DNA from: Melieria omissa
Taxonomy: Eukaryota; Arthropoda; Insecta; Diptera; Ulidiidae
Direction of reading: 5' to 3'
Assembly: GCA_963971225.1 (NCBI GenBank)
Contig: OZ020267.1
Coordinates: 4,774,001 to 4,838,000, forward strand
Length of the DNA: 64,000 nt
The position numbers and the translations under genes were made by a program. The notes beneath the pieces were generated by a model. That model saw nothing but the letters and a program-made list of their open reading frames with translations, had not been told where the DNA came from and ran no database searches. Within the stretch, counting starts at the first letter, position 1. Each line of letters opens with the position of its first letter. This document shows, one piece after another, positions 1 to 12,941 of this stretch.

Positions 1-3000
1 AGACACTTAGACTCGGTTGAGACTTCACTGTCTATTTACGAAAAATCAATCAAATGAATTGGTGCGATTTATGAAATGTTTAATGAGTTAATAAAGACTA
101 CTAGACGGGAAGTAAGCTTTTAGTTAAGATTTGATTTTTAATAACAAAACAATTACTATAATTTTAACTTACAGATTTTACAAATTCTCAAATAAAATTT
201 GAATCCTTCTTGGATACCAAATGATTGAAAAAGTCTACCGAAAAGCTAATAGTTCGTTCTTATTTTCTGCAGCAAAATATATATACGACAATTTACAGTT
301 TAATAAAATTTAAAATAATAAGTAATAAAATTTAATTAAATAATTAATAAGTTACTAAAATGTAATTTTAACAATTTAAATGTGTAATTTTATATTAAAT
401 ATAAAATTTAATAAAATACTCAAATTAACAAAAGTTATCATCTAATATAATGATATTTTTTTTCCATTCATTTTGTATTTAGCGCACCATCACATTCGAC
501 TACGCCGACCATCACTTAACGATAGCAAAAGTGAACAATTTTTTGTTCATTGTTCGCATAAAAGGCAAAATGTAATCCGGGCGAGCAAAACATAAGCAGC
601 ACAAAAGCAGCGCCCAAGAGCTAATAAGATTTTCAACTCAGTATCATAAGCACCAACAACAAAAACAACAACAACAATAATAACTACGAGTGCGAGTAGG
701 ACTGTGAATGCGGCAGCGGCCAGCAACGCGCGATACGATCTGTCAGTGTTTAAAATGTATTGCATTTAAATGTAAATAAACGTAAACGTTGCGGCATTTT
801 GTTTATTTTATTTAGTTCTTTGACTTCTTCTTTGATTTCAGCCTTTTTGATTTTTTTTCTTTCAATTTTTTTTTTGTTGTATTTTTGCTGGCGCATTTTT
901 ATCAGCCGAAAGTATAAACAAGCAGCAACTGCGCGTGCAGACAAACATACGCACATCATTATTTGCTATCACTATTTTTTGTACAAATATGCATGTCTAT
1001 ATGTATTTATAATTAAATATATATACATTTACATATACATATGTATAATTGTGTACTTCACTGTTTGAAATGTGGTTCGAACTGATATCAGCAAACGCTC
1101 GCGCACACACAAAACTCTCGAGCTGTGCGTTTTTTATAAAATGTTAATGTGTACATTTTTTTAAATATCTCTTAATAAACGTCAAGTAAATGGAGTGTTT
1201 CGTTGGGGTTCAATTGCATTGACATTGATAAGCACTGCGACGCCGCACAAACATTCGAAATGTAGCGTGAATGACAAGTCGGCCGCTTAAATTTAGACAT
1301 TTATTTAACATCAATTATTCAAATTGATTTTTTTAATAAGACGCGGCTCATGTTTTGTTGTTATCTGCTGAAATGAGGCGTCAATATTTGCTGGTCAGTG
1401 GCTGAAGTGGAAAGTTTGAGCACAAAAAAGTTGAAGCAAACGGAGAAAATTCAATTGAAAACAAAAATTCGTTCAACAGAATACATATCTATGATATGTA
1501 AACTATATATACGATATACGATCTTTAGTATATCGTATATTGAAGTTTTGCAAATTTTGAAGTTCTTTCGCTTCATACACCAACTTCAACCTTCGACCAA
1601 ACTAAGCTTGGTGGCCGGTCCCCTACTTCGCCGAGTCGCAGGTGATATTCCAATTTCTTCTATATTCACGCCGCGCTGGTCCAACTATAGCGGCCAACAC
1701 ATCGTGCGGCACTTTGATATTGCTCGAAAATTGCCATCGACATCTGTGTCCATGCGGCGACAATACAAACGGCGCAGATTTTCCTACAACCGAAATCGAA
1801 CGGAAATTCGCCACCGCACTAACGCGTTCCGCTCGGTCTCAGTTGGCCTGAACTGTGCGTGGCGTAAATATTTACATTTGTTGTTGGCGTACGTTTTACA
1901 AGCAAACATTTTCTCATTAACCCTTTTCCGACACTCGAACCGAATGGCCATGCATGAAATTTTTACGTTGTTTGCACTTTCCGATGAAATGTTGAGACGA
2001 AAAATATTTTCGATTTTATTTTCGGTTTTGCCTACAATTTAAACACATTTTGCATTGCCATATTTTTTCACGCTAAAAACTCTTAAAAACAAGAAAAACA
2101 TCGATGCGGAAAGGGTGATGCGGCGCGATAGATTTACGGGCCAGAAGCAGGTCAGAGCAGATTTGTGTGTGCGCTGCAAACAGTTTTCGGGGTCATAAAG
2201 TTGCGTTTTACGCGCACACTGTGCGCATCTTTCATAAGTACACGGAAAGAAATGATGGGAGAAGGGAAATAACAACACAATGCAACGGACGGTTGAGGAT
2301 CTCAGTCGAAAGAATTGCGACGAAGTGTCTGTATGTGAGAATTAAATTCTAAACTCTTAAATGAAATTCGAGTGCGATTATGAAAAATGCAAAACCCGTT
2401 GATGCTAGCGCTCCGTTTAAAAAATTAGTATTGTACAAATTTGTGTTCATCATTAGAATATACAAATTTATGATGAAACTTTATTAGACACATTTCATTA
2501 TTCTTAGTATTTTTTATTCATTACAATAAAAATCACAACAAATTACACTGCACGAGAAAATCAAATATTTTTTTAAATAAGAAGGTTCTGACAACGGATT
2601 CTGGTAAAAGGGACCAAAAAACAATGTACGTGTATCGGCGTTTTCAAAGTTTACGTCTGTATATTTTTTTTAGGGGGTCAAAGTTTTCCCCTTTTTGCAC
2701 ATTCTTATGGTGAATCGGCATACGAAAACCATGTAACATCACATTTTAGGTATATGATGTGTTCAGCAATTTGATGTAAAATACTATGAAGAACATTTTT
2801 GGGAGCATTTTAACCTTGTACCTCCTATTTTTGTGGGTCAATTTGATCCTTTTTTTCTAAAATGCCAAAAATGTCCTGTAAAACAGGACTTTTTAAGGAC
2901 AAAATGTACCACGAACATATTCGCCATAAAATTCTACTATAGGTCTCGGAATATATCAAAGCTCAGAAATTAACTTGAACTCCAGAATTAAGCCAAAACT

Positions 3001-6000
3001 GAAAATGTGTCTAAGTGGTTATTTCGTACTAAACCCATTCGCTACAGGGGAAAGTTAAAATTTAAAATTTTACGTCTTAGGCTTCTATGTGGTTGTATTA
3101 GCAACATTCCATAAGAACTTTTTTATTTTTATACTCGGACCCTGTATTTTAGATTGTTTTTCTATGGGAGCAACCACATCGTTGTGGCTGTAATAATTAC
3201 TTAAACATACAACTTTTTGCGCATAACGAAAAATTGAATATTTCTTCATTTACTTCAGTCAAAATTTAAAAAAGAAAAGTATCTAAATTGAAAGAAAACG
3301 TTAAATTAAAAAGTTCTCTAATTTTTTTTCTGCTTCTTCTTCCTTTACTATGTCAAGGTATACCATTCAAAAAACGTCTATACTTCTCTTTTTTAAACTT
3401 AAATATTCAGTTTATTAATTTCGTATTTTTTTTAAAACTTCAAGCTATTCTAAAGACCAACAAAAAAATGTATTCTTGCAACCATAGAGGATACAGGCAT
3501 CCACAAAGTAGCATGTTGCCATATGGCAACAAAATAGCGAAAATTCTGGAGATAGGTGAATTTCGAGCATACAGAGACCTAAAAAGACCAACATGGAAGA
3601 ACTCTGATTAACGAAGAGATCTATCTGGAATATTCAGGAAAATCCTCTCGGGCAGTGCGGGACAGTCAACAACGCCACGGAGTACCAAAGACGAAAGACA
3701 GGATTGTTCTACTTTACAAAGATTTTAAGTTAATCAATAAGCAGCGCGATTCATAGCTGGGCGTAGGATCTATAAACGATTCTCTCAGTTTTATTTCCTA
3801 CTTTGCCATGTTTTCTCCCAGTGCACTTTGCTGTCGCTGAAGAAACCCTTTGGCCCATATTCTCTGCTTGCTTTAGCATAGTTTGTTGCTTTTATTGTTG
3901 CTGCCTTGTTGCTTTTGTTTTTTCATTTTACCATCCATTGAATGTGGTTCTTGTTAAACGCAGTTTTGTTGGTTCGGCGGCCAATTTGTAATGCTTCATT
4001 TTTAACCGAAAAATACAAATTTTCTGTTTCCGATCATTTTTTTACGCTACTGCAGACCGGCGACTCGAGTATTCACAGTCTGTGCGTTTTAATTTATGGC
4101 ACAACGGCGAAAGTGAGAGTCCGAGGCAGCAGGAACAATTGACGCCAACCGACACGTAGAAGCGACGACGGTCCATTTCCACAGCAGGCAGTCGGCCAAC
4201 TAATGAAACAAGAGGCCATTTCAGGCAAATAGTTGGACAGACTATGAATTTGTGTTGGCAAATAAAAGTGAAAGTGCATTGTGCAGACGAAAAGTGCAAC
4301 GCACCGACACGTAACGAACATTTTTTGAATATTTATAATTTCAGTTTTGTGTTTTGTTGTTAGTTTGCCAATTGGTGGATATTAAAACGGACCAGGAAAT
4401 TGAGCCATTTTGGCAATTATTGGTAAGCATTGATTTTGCTTTGGCCAATGGGCACTGCAACTGCTGCAGAGTGGCCAGAAATGCATTAAACAACATAAAC
4501 GTTTAGTGCATTTGAGCAGTGCGCCATTTATATGCGAATGTCACAATGCAGTTTGCATATCAAATGCAATGCAAAGCTGACTAGACAAGGCAGAGGCGAG
4601 TGGAAAATGGGCGCGCAAAACCGGCCTTAAACGGTGCAGTGCAACAACATTAACGAGGACGGCCATAGCACAGAACACAGTCGGCAACCGGTTCTGAGTT
4701 GCTATAATTTCAATGTTTTTATGAGGAATTCCCGCTCTACGTGATACACAGTCACACCCCACCCTACCCCGACTCCTTCTCCTTCTCATTGGTTAAATCT
4801 TTATTTTAGTCTTTCAGTGGTTGCGTTTGGTGACAGCACAAACTTGATTTAAATCCATTGACAAGTTGACTGTTTTTTGCAGAGTTCAAAAGCACAAGAA
4901 TCAGCTTTTCGCTTTGACATTGAGGCGACTATTGTGTCGCACTGACAACAGTCCCAAACGACATTTGCATTCCGTGACATAAATATTCAGCAGCTGATGC
5001 CTCGCTATCAGCCCGCGCCCGCATTATGCCAGCGGCATTGTCATCATCATTGTGTCGCCGCCACCGAAATCGCTGTCGCGCTGATTATCATCACCGACCC
5101 CAACTGATGCGCCATGGCCATTTAGACGCACTGGCGCAATGCCGCTGCAGTCGCCGTCGCATCGCATGCAGGCAACGCATATTTTTATGCATATAAATTG
5201 CACAAATTATTTGCACAACATACATTCATACAAATATAAATAAATGCAAAGCCACTCCGCGCATATATACACAAGTATATAGTCATGTATAGTAAATAGT
5301 TGTGTGCACTGTAATTTATATAAAAATATATATAAATGCAAGACAAATGTAGAAGTTGAGCACAGCCACCATTATTGTCGGCCCATCAAGCAGCCACAGC
5401 AGCCACTAAAACAACTGCAACAACAAAGAACCACATACAGCAAATGTTCGGCGCAGTCTGTCTGGCTGTGGCTGTGGTTGTGCTGTTGGCAGCACCTAAC
5501 TGCGATCAGACGCTGTTATTGCCAGCATTTCGCTCCATCAATACGAACGAGAGTGCGCGCAAGTGGCTGCAACGCCCGACTACTGCTTAAAGGATGAGAT
5601 AAATAAAAAATGTATTTCCTTCGTTGTGGCATCAACGGCCCGGCATGCCACATTTGTTGCCGCGCTGCTCAAATGAGGCAAATTGCATTTGGCGCTTGTC
5701 TGCGCATTCTCGACTCCAGTCGACTCGACTCGCTTTGCTGCAGCTCAACTCGATTCGCTTCGTTGGGCAGTAAATGTGAACGTCAAAATGATTTTGTTGA
5801 CGTTCTTGTTGTGGTTGTTGTATTTGTTGTTTTAGTCATTGCTGTCGTTGTTGTTGTTGTTTTTGTTGTTGGTTTGTGTGCAGAAATTTGTTCAACTTTT
5901 GTGGTTGTTGTTAGTAGCTGGCACACCACTACTCACAATGGATTAGTTATGAACACAGTGGGCTAAGTCGTCTACATTTATGTAAAACTAAAAAAATTAA

Positions 6001-6319
6001 AACTTGACAATTTTGTGAAATTCAAAATTCTTTTTATACTTGATTGTGCTACTGGTATCCTTAAACTATAGAAATAAATTGCTCAGAAATGGACTTGGTT
6101 TGCCCAATTATTAAGTCTCTGTTAAAAACTCCTCTGATCGTTCATAATTTTGATCTCTGATTTGGCTCTTTCTCGGTTTATCTGCCCCTCTGTACGCTCT
6201 GCTTTTTGTCTTTTGCCTTTTTTCCTGTCATCTCTATACATATAATTGCTTGTCCTGACTGATTGACCGCTAAAGCTACAAATATGCAATTTTAACTGTA
6301 GTTACACAACTATAGTTAA
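1..6319. other. Single-copy non-coding DNA, no gene found
   Basis: No exon or known RNA can be supported here. AT-rich stretches (1-480, 2350-3790, 5960-6319) alternate with GC-richer blocks (about 480-750, 1580-1870, 4030-4780, 4900-5170, 5340-5960) rich in CAA/GTT triplets, a texture common in fly introns and enhancers. The longest plus-strand frame (1398-2042, 214 codons) starts in AT-rich sequence, shows no domain I recognise and is overlapped by open frames on both strands, so I do not call it. The blocks may be regulatory, but this is inference only. Confidence 0.6.
1507..1540. repeat. Short AT-rich inverted repeat
   Basis: Two 13-base arms (ATATACGATATAC and GTATATCGTATAT) are perfectly complementary around an 8-base loop (GATCTTTA). 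It lies in AT-rich sequence, so chance or a small foldback is as likely as a functional hairpin. Confidence 0.6.
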
Positions 6320-7295
6320 AAATAAACCTCTGCTAAGACGGGATTTTTAAAATTTCGGGGCTTATTGGTTTCAAACTTGTTGAAAACATTTTAAATAAAA
6401 AATAATTTGACAGGTATTTTTTATTTTTCCGAATATAATACTTTTAAGGGGTCAACAATGGGTTAAGAAACCATTAACCGAAAACACTTGAAATCAACAA
6501 TAATTGGACACGAATTTAAAGATTGACCCAAGGGTTGAAAGTTTGTGTGATGAAACATGATGTTTTACCCTTTTTGACTTGAAACTTGGTGAAAGTACTT
6601 CAAATGTTTCCATTTTTTCGAAAATCAAAATCTGACAGGGTCAACGACGGGTTAAAAGTTTATGTGGAGAGACTGTGAAAAACATAAATTCATGAGCCTA
6701 TTGACTTCAAACTTGGTGAGAAATAATTCGACACTTTTTTTAATTTTTTAGAAAATCGAAATCTGACGGGATCGAAATACGAGACTTTATACATTTGACT
6801 TCGAATGTGGTACAAGCATTTCAAATGAGAAATACTTACAAAAGTATTTTTTCATTTCTTCGAAAATCAAAATCTCTCGTTGTCAACGAAGGGCTAAAAG
6901 TTTGTTTGAAGAAACATGATTGTTTGCGCCTTTTTACTTCAACATGGTGAAAGGACTCTTGGTGAGAATTAAGTGTTTTTAATTTCTTCGAAAAACAAAA
7001 TCTCTCGAGGTCAACTATGGGTTAAAAGAAACATGATTCTTTACGCCTTTAAATTTCAAACTTGGGTACGTTCACGCTAAGTGAGAAATATTTCGACACG
7101 TGTGTATAATTTTTTTGTTTTAAAATCGAAATCTGACGGAATCAACTATTGGTTAAGAGTTTGTATGCAGAAACAAGATTTTATGGACCTTTTGACTTCA
7201 AAGTCAAGTACTTCAAATGAGAAATAATTAGAAAACTATTTTTCATAAAAATTTTACAGGATCAAAAAACGGTTAAGAAGCGGGCCGTGGTAGTA
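6320..7295. repeat. Degenerate tandem array, about 120-140 bp period
   Basis: A motif close to GACTTCAAACTTGGTGA recurs near 6367, 6576, 6703, 6797, 6935, 7052 and 7194. A second motif close to GGTCAACGACGGGTTAAAAG recurs near 6450, 6637, 6880, 7008, 7140 and 7260. Between them lies a shared stretch like TTTCGAAAATCAAAATCT. Spacings are mostly 94-142 bp, with one of about 209 bp. This is an old, diverged tandem array of six or seven units, probably a decayed satellite or the internal repeats of an element. It ends right beside the palindromic element that follows. Confidence 0.75.
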
Positions 7296-7301
7296 ATGAT
7301 T

Positions 7302-8229
7302 ACACTGTGCGACAAAAATGAAAAAATTTTTTCACACTGGAAAAAATCCATATGGGCGTGAAACTAGAGACCAAACATAGTAGTACTGCGTACTCAGTTT
7401 TTCATTTCTACATCCTTTGTCATTTTAAAAGGACTTCAAAATTTTGAAGGGAATAAAAAATATAAAAAAATATAAAAAATACTTAGCCTCGTTAAAATAT
7501 GGCGATATGTATATCAAATGAAAGAGGAAAAGCTCAAGAATTTAAATAAAATTTATTTTTTATCTATTTGTAAAAAAAAGGACATGAAAAAGGTCCTTTG
7601 AAAATTGTAATCCTTTATATCCTTGAAAATTTATAACGAATTTTCTTGAAAAGTAAGTATGTTAGAACCCAAAATCGCCTTGATCACGTGTCAAAATTTC
7701 ATTATTCTCGCTTCTTTGATTTTGTATCTTTTTTATTATTTAAAATACTGATACGCAAATAAATTAGAATATTTGTACTGCATTAGACTTGCAGCTCCCA
7801 CCTTTTTTTTAATAACTTTCGAACAAATAAAATTAGAGTAATGAAATTTTGACACTTGATCAAAGAGATTTTGGGTTCTAACATACTTACTTTTCAAGAA
7901 AATTCGTTATAAATTTTCAAGGATATAAAGGATTAAAATTTTCAAAGGACCTTTTTCATGTCCTTTTTTTACAAATAGATAAAAAATCAATTTTATTTAA
8001 ATTCTTGAGCTTTTCCTCTTTCATTTAATATACATATCGCCATATTTTAACGAAGCTAAGTATTTTTTATATTTTTTTTAGTTTTTATCCCCTTCAAAAT
8101 TTTGAAGTCCTTTTAAAAGGACAAAGGATGTAGAAATGAAAAACTGAATACGCAGTATTACTATGTTTGGTCTCTAGTTTCACGCCCATATGGATTTTTT
8201 CCAGTGTGAAAAATGCTGTCGCACAGTGT
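7302..8229. mobile_element. Palindromic (foldback-type) element, 928 bp
   Basis: The two halves are inverted copies of each other over nearly the full length. The left end begins ACACTGTGCGAC and the right end finishes GTCGCACAGTGT. Matching blocks include the CCATATGGGCGTGAAAC stretch (left, near 7350) and its complement near 8185, and TTTTAAAAGGAC near 7423 and 8115. Arms of roughly 430-460 bp flank a short unique centre near 7740-7800. There is no coding capacity, so it would depend on a transposase supplied elsewhere. Single-arm relatives occur at 20784-21200 and 54253-54571, and diverged relatives at 31334-31771 and 59433-59839. The target duplication is unclear, so the superfamily is not assigned. 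Confidence 0.85.
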
Positions 8230-9915
8230 TATATGTTCTTTTAATAAATCAAACAATTTTTTCATTTAAAAATTTACCTTCTTCTAGTTTTGCTTTCAGT
8301 ATTTCTTAACCAAGCTGTGGTTAGTTTCATACAAAAAAAATATCCTTTTCCAGACTAGAATTTCCCATTATTTTTTTTTTTTTATTTTTTAGAAAGTAAT
8401 AATACAATAATTATTCATTTAAAATCAAAATCAATCAATAACTAAACATTCCATGAGTCAAATGTCCATTTAAACTATTTTGAAAATACGAAATTTCTGA
8501 GTTCTAGAAACAATAGAAAACCTCTTTTACATACACCACGCCCACACTTGCAAATCATTTTATCTGTCAACTTTTAGTCAGTTTCCTCCTTACAAAATGG
8601 CGCATCCGAAACAGTTCGCGGCGGATGTGCGCATGTGCCCGTTTGTGCCACTGTGCACACTTCCACCGACAGCAACAACAACAACAAGAAACAACAACAT
8701 CAAGTCAGCGCACAGTGCTCGTTGTGCAGACCGACGCTGGCAACGGAATCAAAAAGGATCGATTGCGAAATTTCAATATTGGCCTGAATGATGACAGCAT
8801 GGCGACGGCAGCATGTGGACGCTAAGGTGTATGAAGAGCAAAATGCGAAGCGTATAAATTGCAACCAACTGCATTGCCAATGGCAGTGGTGCAGCACAAG
8901 ATGGACTTTCGATGAGCAGAGAGCGGCAGGAGGAGAGAAAGAAACGCACATACGACGAAGGGCGGAGTGAAGCGTGGCGGCGGCGGTCGGTGCAGCCATG
9001 TTCGCAGGCAGGTGCGAGCAAATGGCTGCATGCGAGCGGGGAAGGGACATTTCGTGCAAACCACGTTGCAACGGCAATGATGTGCAGCATCAGTAATCTC
9101 GATATTTTTTTGGTTTTTCATTTTCTGCGGATTCTTCGTTTATTCCGGTTTAAGTTTGTGTGCGACGTGCACAAGTCGGACGCTGTCCTTATCAACAGTC
9201 TGCGGGTCGCTGTGCTTCCCCCCCTTGCAGCCGTTCAGCGTCGGCTGCTGCAATTTGTAATTCACTGCAGCAACGTGTGCGGCTTATTGAGGTTTAAGCA
9301 TGAAAGTTTGCTTAGAAAGCGAAACGAAGCGAAGAAAATGGAGCAAAGTCTAAGCGGAAATTATTGCCAGCAGCAGCAGCAGCTTATGTGCAGCTGACGG
9401 AGCAATGAATGCGCGGCATAGGTAAAGCAAGTGTCGAGATTGGCAGCTGAGCTTAGTTTACGGCCAGACGCTGGTTGCAAGCTTTAAGATTGAGTGAAAT
9501 ATTGAAGTTGAGAAGAAAAGCGAATACACAAGTCGGCATTGATTATCGCTTCAGTAATACAATGCAGACTTGGATCAAATGTGAAGGCACCAAGTGATTA
9601 TATTTCATTCGACTTAGTTCAGTTTGTGTGACCAACCTGCTAAAAGTGACCAAGCAAATTGACTTTCAGTGAACGCATGTTTATGTGGCATTAATTACTA
9701 AATTAAGACACGCTTACGAGCGGCTTTCATTTGGCAATCAGATTATGTATATCTGCAGCGCAGTTTATCGGTTACCTTTTGAAATTTAAACATTGTGAAA
9801 TTAAAGTCATAGACAGAACATTTCGGAATGTATAAAGACATTTGTGCGTATTATCGCCAAGAAAGACAAACCGGTTTCGATCTGTGATAAGACTGATAGG
9901 AGGCTGCTATTGAAT
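8230..9915. other. Single-copy non-coding DNA
   Basis: About 8230-8580 is AT-rich with long A/T runs. From 8590 to 9480 the sequence is GC-richer, with open frames of 60-160 codons on both strands and in several phases. That pattern reflects composition rather than one coding frame, and none shows a known domain. I see no RNA gene. Confidence 0.55.
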
Positions 9916-9923
9916 TTTGAATG

Positions 9924-10066
9924 CAGTGGCGCACGCAAGGGGGGTTTGGTTGGTATTTTAATTAAAAACAATTTAGGAAACAACTATGATTTCAACTGGG
10001 GAACCTCCTCCAAATCAAATCAAATCAAATCAAATCAAATCAAATCAAATCAATTGTGTGCCACAG
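9924..10066. mobile_element. hAT-like MITE (CAGTGGCGCAC family)
   Basis: The left end is CAGTGGCGCACGC and the right end GTGTGCCACAG, an imperfect inverted terminal repeat. The flanking 8-mers TTTGAATG (9916-9923) and GTTGAATG (10067-10074) match at 7 of 8 positions. An 8-bp target duplication with CAG-type ends is what hAT transposases produce. A G-run follows the left end as in the other copies (14231, 51027, 53927). A CAAAT microsatellite has expanded inside it. It has no coding capacity. Confidence 0.75.
10011..10053 (+). repeat. CAAAT pentanucleotide microsatellite
   Basis: Eight tandem CAAAT units lie just inside the right end of the hAT-like MITE. Confidence 0.95.
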
Positions 10067-10074
10067 GTTGAATG

Positions 10075-12941
10075 AAATTCAAATTGCCATGGGGTCATTA
10101 TGAATTAAATGTTGATAACTCAACCTGCTTCTTCTTTCTAAAATTAGTGAACAAGCAGCATGAAATCCACTGTATTATTCATCAGCGGGGGATCTATTAA
10201 AATGCATTCAAAATTCTATGAAAAACGCAGAACTGCGAAAATCTTTTTGCCAAATTGCAACTCATGCAGCGCTGAAATTGAATAGACGCCAGCGGCACTG
10301 TCACCATAAGCCAAGCAGCCAAATGCAAATGCCAACACACTAACTACAACAACAACAATAAAAAAAAACAAGTTTTAACCACTCAACGCTGGCGGCCAAC
10401 AGTTGCCATATTTCTCTGGATTTACTTAAATATGATTTGTGTATATTTTATGCGAACACAAAAATTTTAATAGACAGAAATGATTTGGAAAGTCGAGCCA
10501 ATAGTTGCCTCGAGTGCAGCAGCGTTGAGCGCATTCAGTAAATATTTGCCGTATGTGCTTGCGGGGCGCTTCTGGTACTTGCGCCACTACATTACGGAGG
10601 CGTTGCTTGGGGTCGCGGCCAGTGACGTTGCGTCGCATTTGATTGCTGTGCGGATGCCAGCGCTGCGAATGCAATCACTTAAATCCATTGCGCGCCGCCC
10701 CGCTGTCGCTTGGTCTCACGTCGCAAGTGCCAATAAGTCTGGCGCATGGAACAGAAAAGTGCATTATTCGCACTCGCATTGATCCGCAGAGCGGATGAGG
10801 CGGATGAAGCGGATAACGGCGCACAGTTGCAATGGCTGGCAGTTGCTGCCGTTTGCCGCCTGATGGTCGCTGGCGGCTAATGGCAGCGCAGACTAAAAGC
10901 CAAATTCAATTTGAACCAACAGCGAAATGCCAACAATCAGCGCACGGCAGCGCGCCGCCACTATGAAGTCATTTGCTGGCCATGAAGACGCAGGCGGCGA
11001 CAACCCATGCAACAACAACAACGACGACGACGACTGGCAGATAAAAATGCGCAAACACATTTGCCGCGTATGCCTTGCGCGCATATTTCGCGTGCCGATT
11101 AAATTAATTAGAAGCGCACAATAACAAAAACAACAACAACAATGACAACGGCAACGGCAACAACTAAAGCAACAAAACTATGGCGAAACTAGCAGCAAAT
11201 GGGAGGAAAACGTTAAATGGAAAGCGTTCAAGTACTTTAAAATATTAAAATAGCAAATGGCAATATGGCAGCTCAATTGTAGGAAGAAGAAGACGAAGAG
11301 AGGTGAAGAGAAAGAGTCGTCAGCAGCAGCTGCTGCTGGCATTTTCCGGCTTTCTATTTTCTGTTTTTCATTTCACAAATTGAATAAAATAAAAGTGATA
11401 GGACGAAGCGAGGCGAACATTGCCAAGAAAATGTGCGCGTTGTTTACAAAACGTCGTTTATTTGCAATTTGTGCGAGTGTGAGTTTGTGTGCGTGTGTGT
11501 GTGTGTGTGCCATAAAATTTTCTTTCTTCAATGACTTTAGTGCGGTTTCTTACTAAAATTTTATAGTAAGTTGTTGTCTTTGCTCATTTGTAACTCGTTG
11601 TCTAAGAAATGACAACGTTGTGTTGTAACTATTGTTGTTGTTGTAACCACATTTACATGCACACCTTGATCTCTATGTGTGTGTTTGTGTGTGTGTGATT
11701 GTTTCGGTGCAATAAATGCGATCAAATAAATTTTCTTAATTAAATTGTTGATTCGCAATAAATCAGCCAACTTTATTCGCTGTTAATGTTTTAATAAACG
11801 CTCGGCGGCTCAGCGCTTCAATAGCCGAAACGACTGAAGGTTGTGACGGTGCCGCGGCGTGTCGCTGTCATAAACACTTCACTTTACGAGCAAACTTGTT
11901 AGCATTCTTGCATTTTATTACTCGTTTTAGTTACCATTTCTCCAATGCTGAAACATTCGAAAAAAATACAACACACAACAACAACAATACTAACAACAAT
12001 AACCACAAGCAGCGCAATCGCAACAGCAACAATAACAGCGCTAAAAACATAAAATGCACAATAAAATTTACAAATACGAGCAAAACAGTGAGTGCGGGGA
12101 AGTGCCGACAATCCACTAACAAAAATGTTAACAACTACGCGAAAGAACAACAATGCATGTAGCGAAAATGCTGAAAATGCGCGATTTGGTGTTTTTTGAA
12201 GGGTGGCGGGCGCACATTCGCACTTAGTGGAAGCGAGGGGGATGAAAAGAGAGGGAGGGATGGTTATTAAAAGCCCATTTCGATACCATTAACAGTGAGT
12301 GTTTATTTTTGGTTTTTATTCCATTTTGAAAGCATCACTGCAACAGGTAGCGGTCGCAGTCATAAAAGTTAAGTTCCGACACATTTTTATGAATGAAAAC
12401 TTGACTTTTGCGAGAATTTAAGAGGCGTTGGTGCGAGATGAACTTATTAAATATGAGTTATGGGTTTGATGTTACATATTTATAATTTTTAAATATATCC
12501 TCATGTATTGTATGTTGTTTACCGGCTATGGGAAACAGACTTGGCGCAGTGATTGCGCTGAGGAAAATCCTGGATATGACTTACGAGAGTATTGGAAAGA
12601 CATTGCTACCCAAAGATGTGGACATTTGCTGATCAAAAAGATATGCAAAATGGTAATTGTAGATATCCTCCGGATTGCACTGCCTAATCCTGATAAGCAT
12701 GAAATCTGTGTTTTTATGGTTGAATCGCTGAGGAAAGCGGGACAAAAGCCTAAATCTTTTCGAAAGAACTAAATTAGACTTGCATTCTTCATCTAGGAGA
12801 GCACATGTCAAGCATGCTTGAACTGACTTATGCTCCACCTTATTAATTTTTAGCTTTTAATTGGAAATATTAAGACCCAACATTTTTTTATTAAGTCCTC
12901 TGTGTGCCAATAACTACAAGAAGTATCAGGTGTCTTATGGG
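10075..12941. other. Single-copy non-coding DNA with CAA-rich blocks
   Basis: No gene is supported. CAA/CAACAG-rich blocks occur near 10340, 11010, 11130 and 11970-12040, and GT runs near 11490 and 11680. A short cluster of GCGGAT repeats sits at about 10789-10817. The frame at 12503-12772 (89 codons) has fairly normal amino-acid composition, but I recognise no domain and there are no flanking splice or start features I trust. Confidence 0.55.

Noticed and set aside
1398..2042. 214-codon open frame, longest plus-strand frame
   Set aside because: No recognisable domain, starts in AT-rich sequence, and open frames overlap it on both strands; chance or composition explains it.
12503..12772. 89-codon frame with ordinary-looking composition
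   Set aside because: No family recognised, no neighbouring element termini, and an antisense frame of similar length overlaps it.
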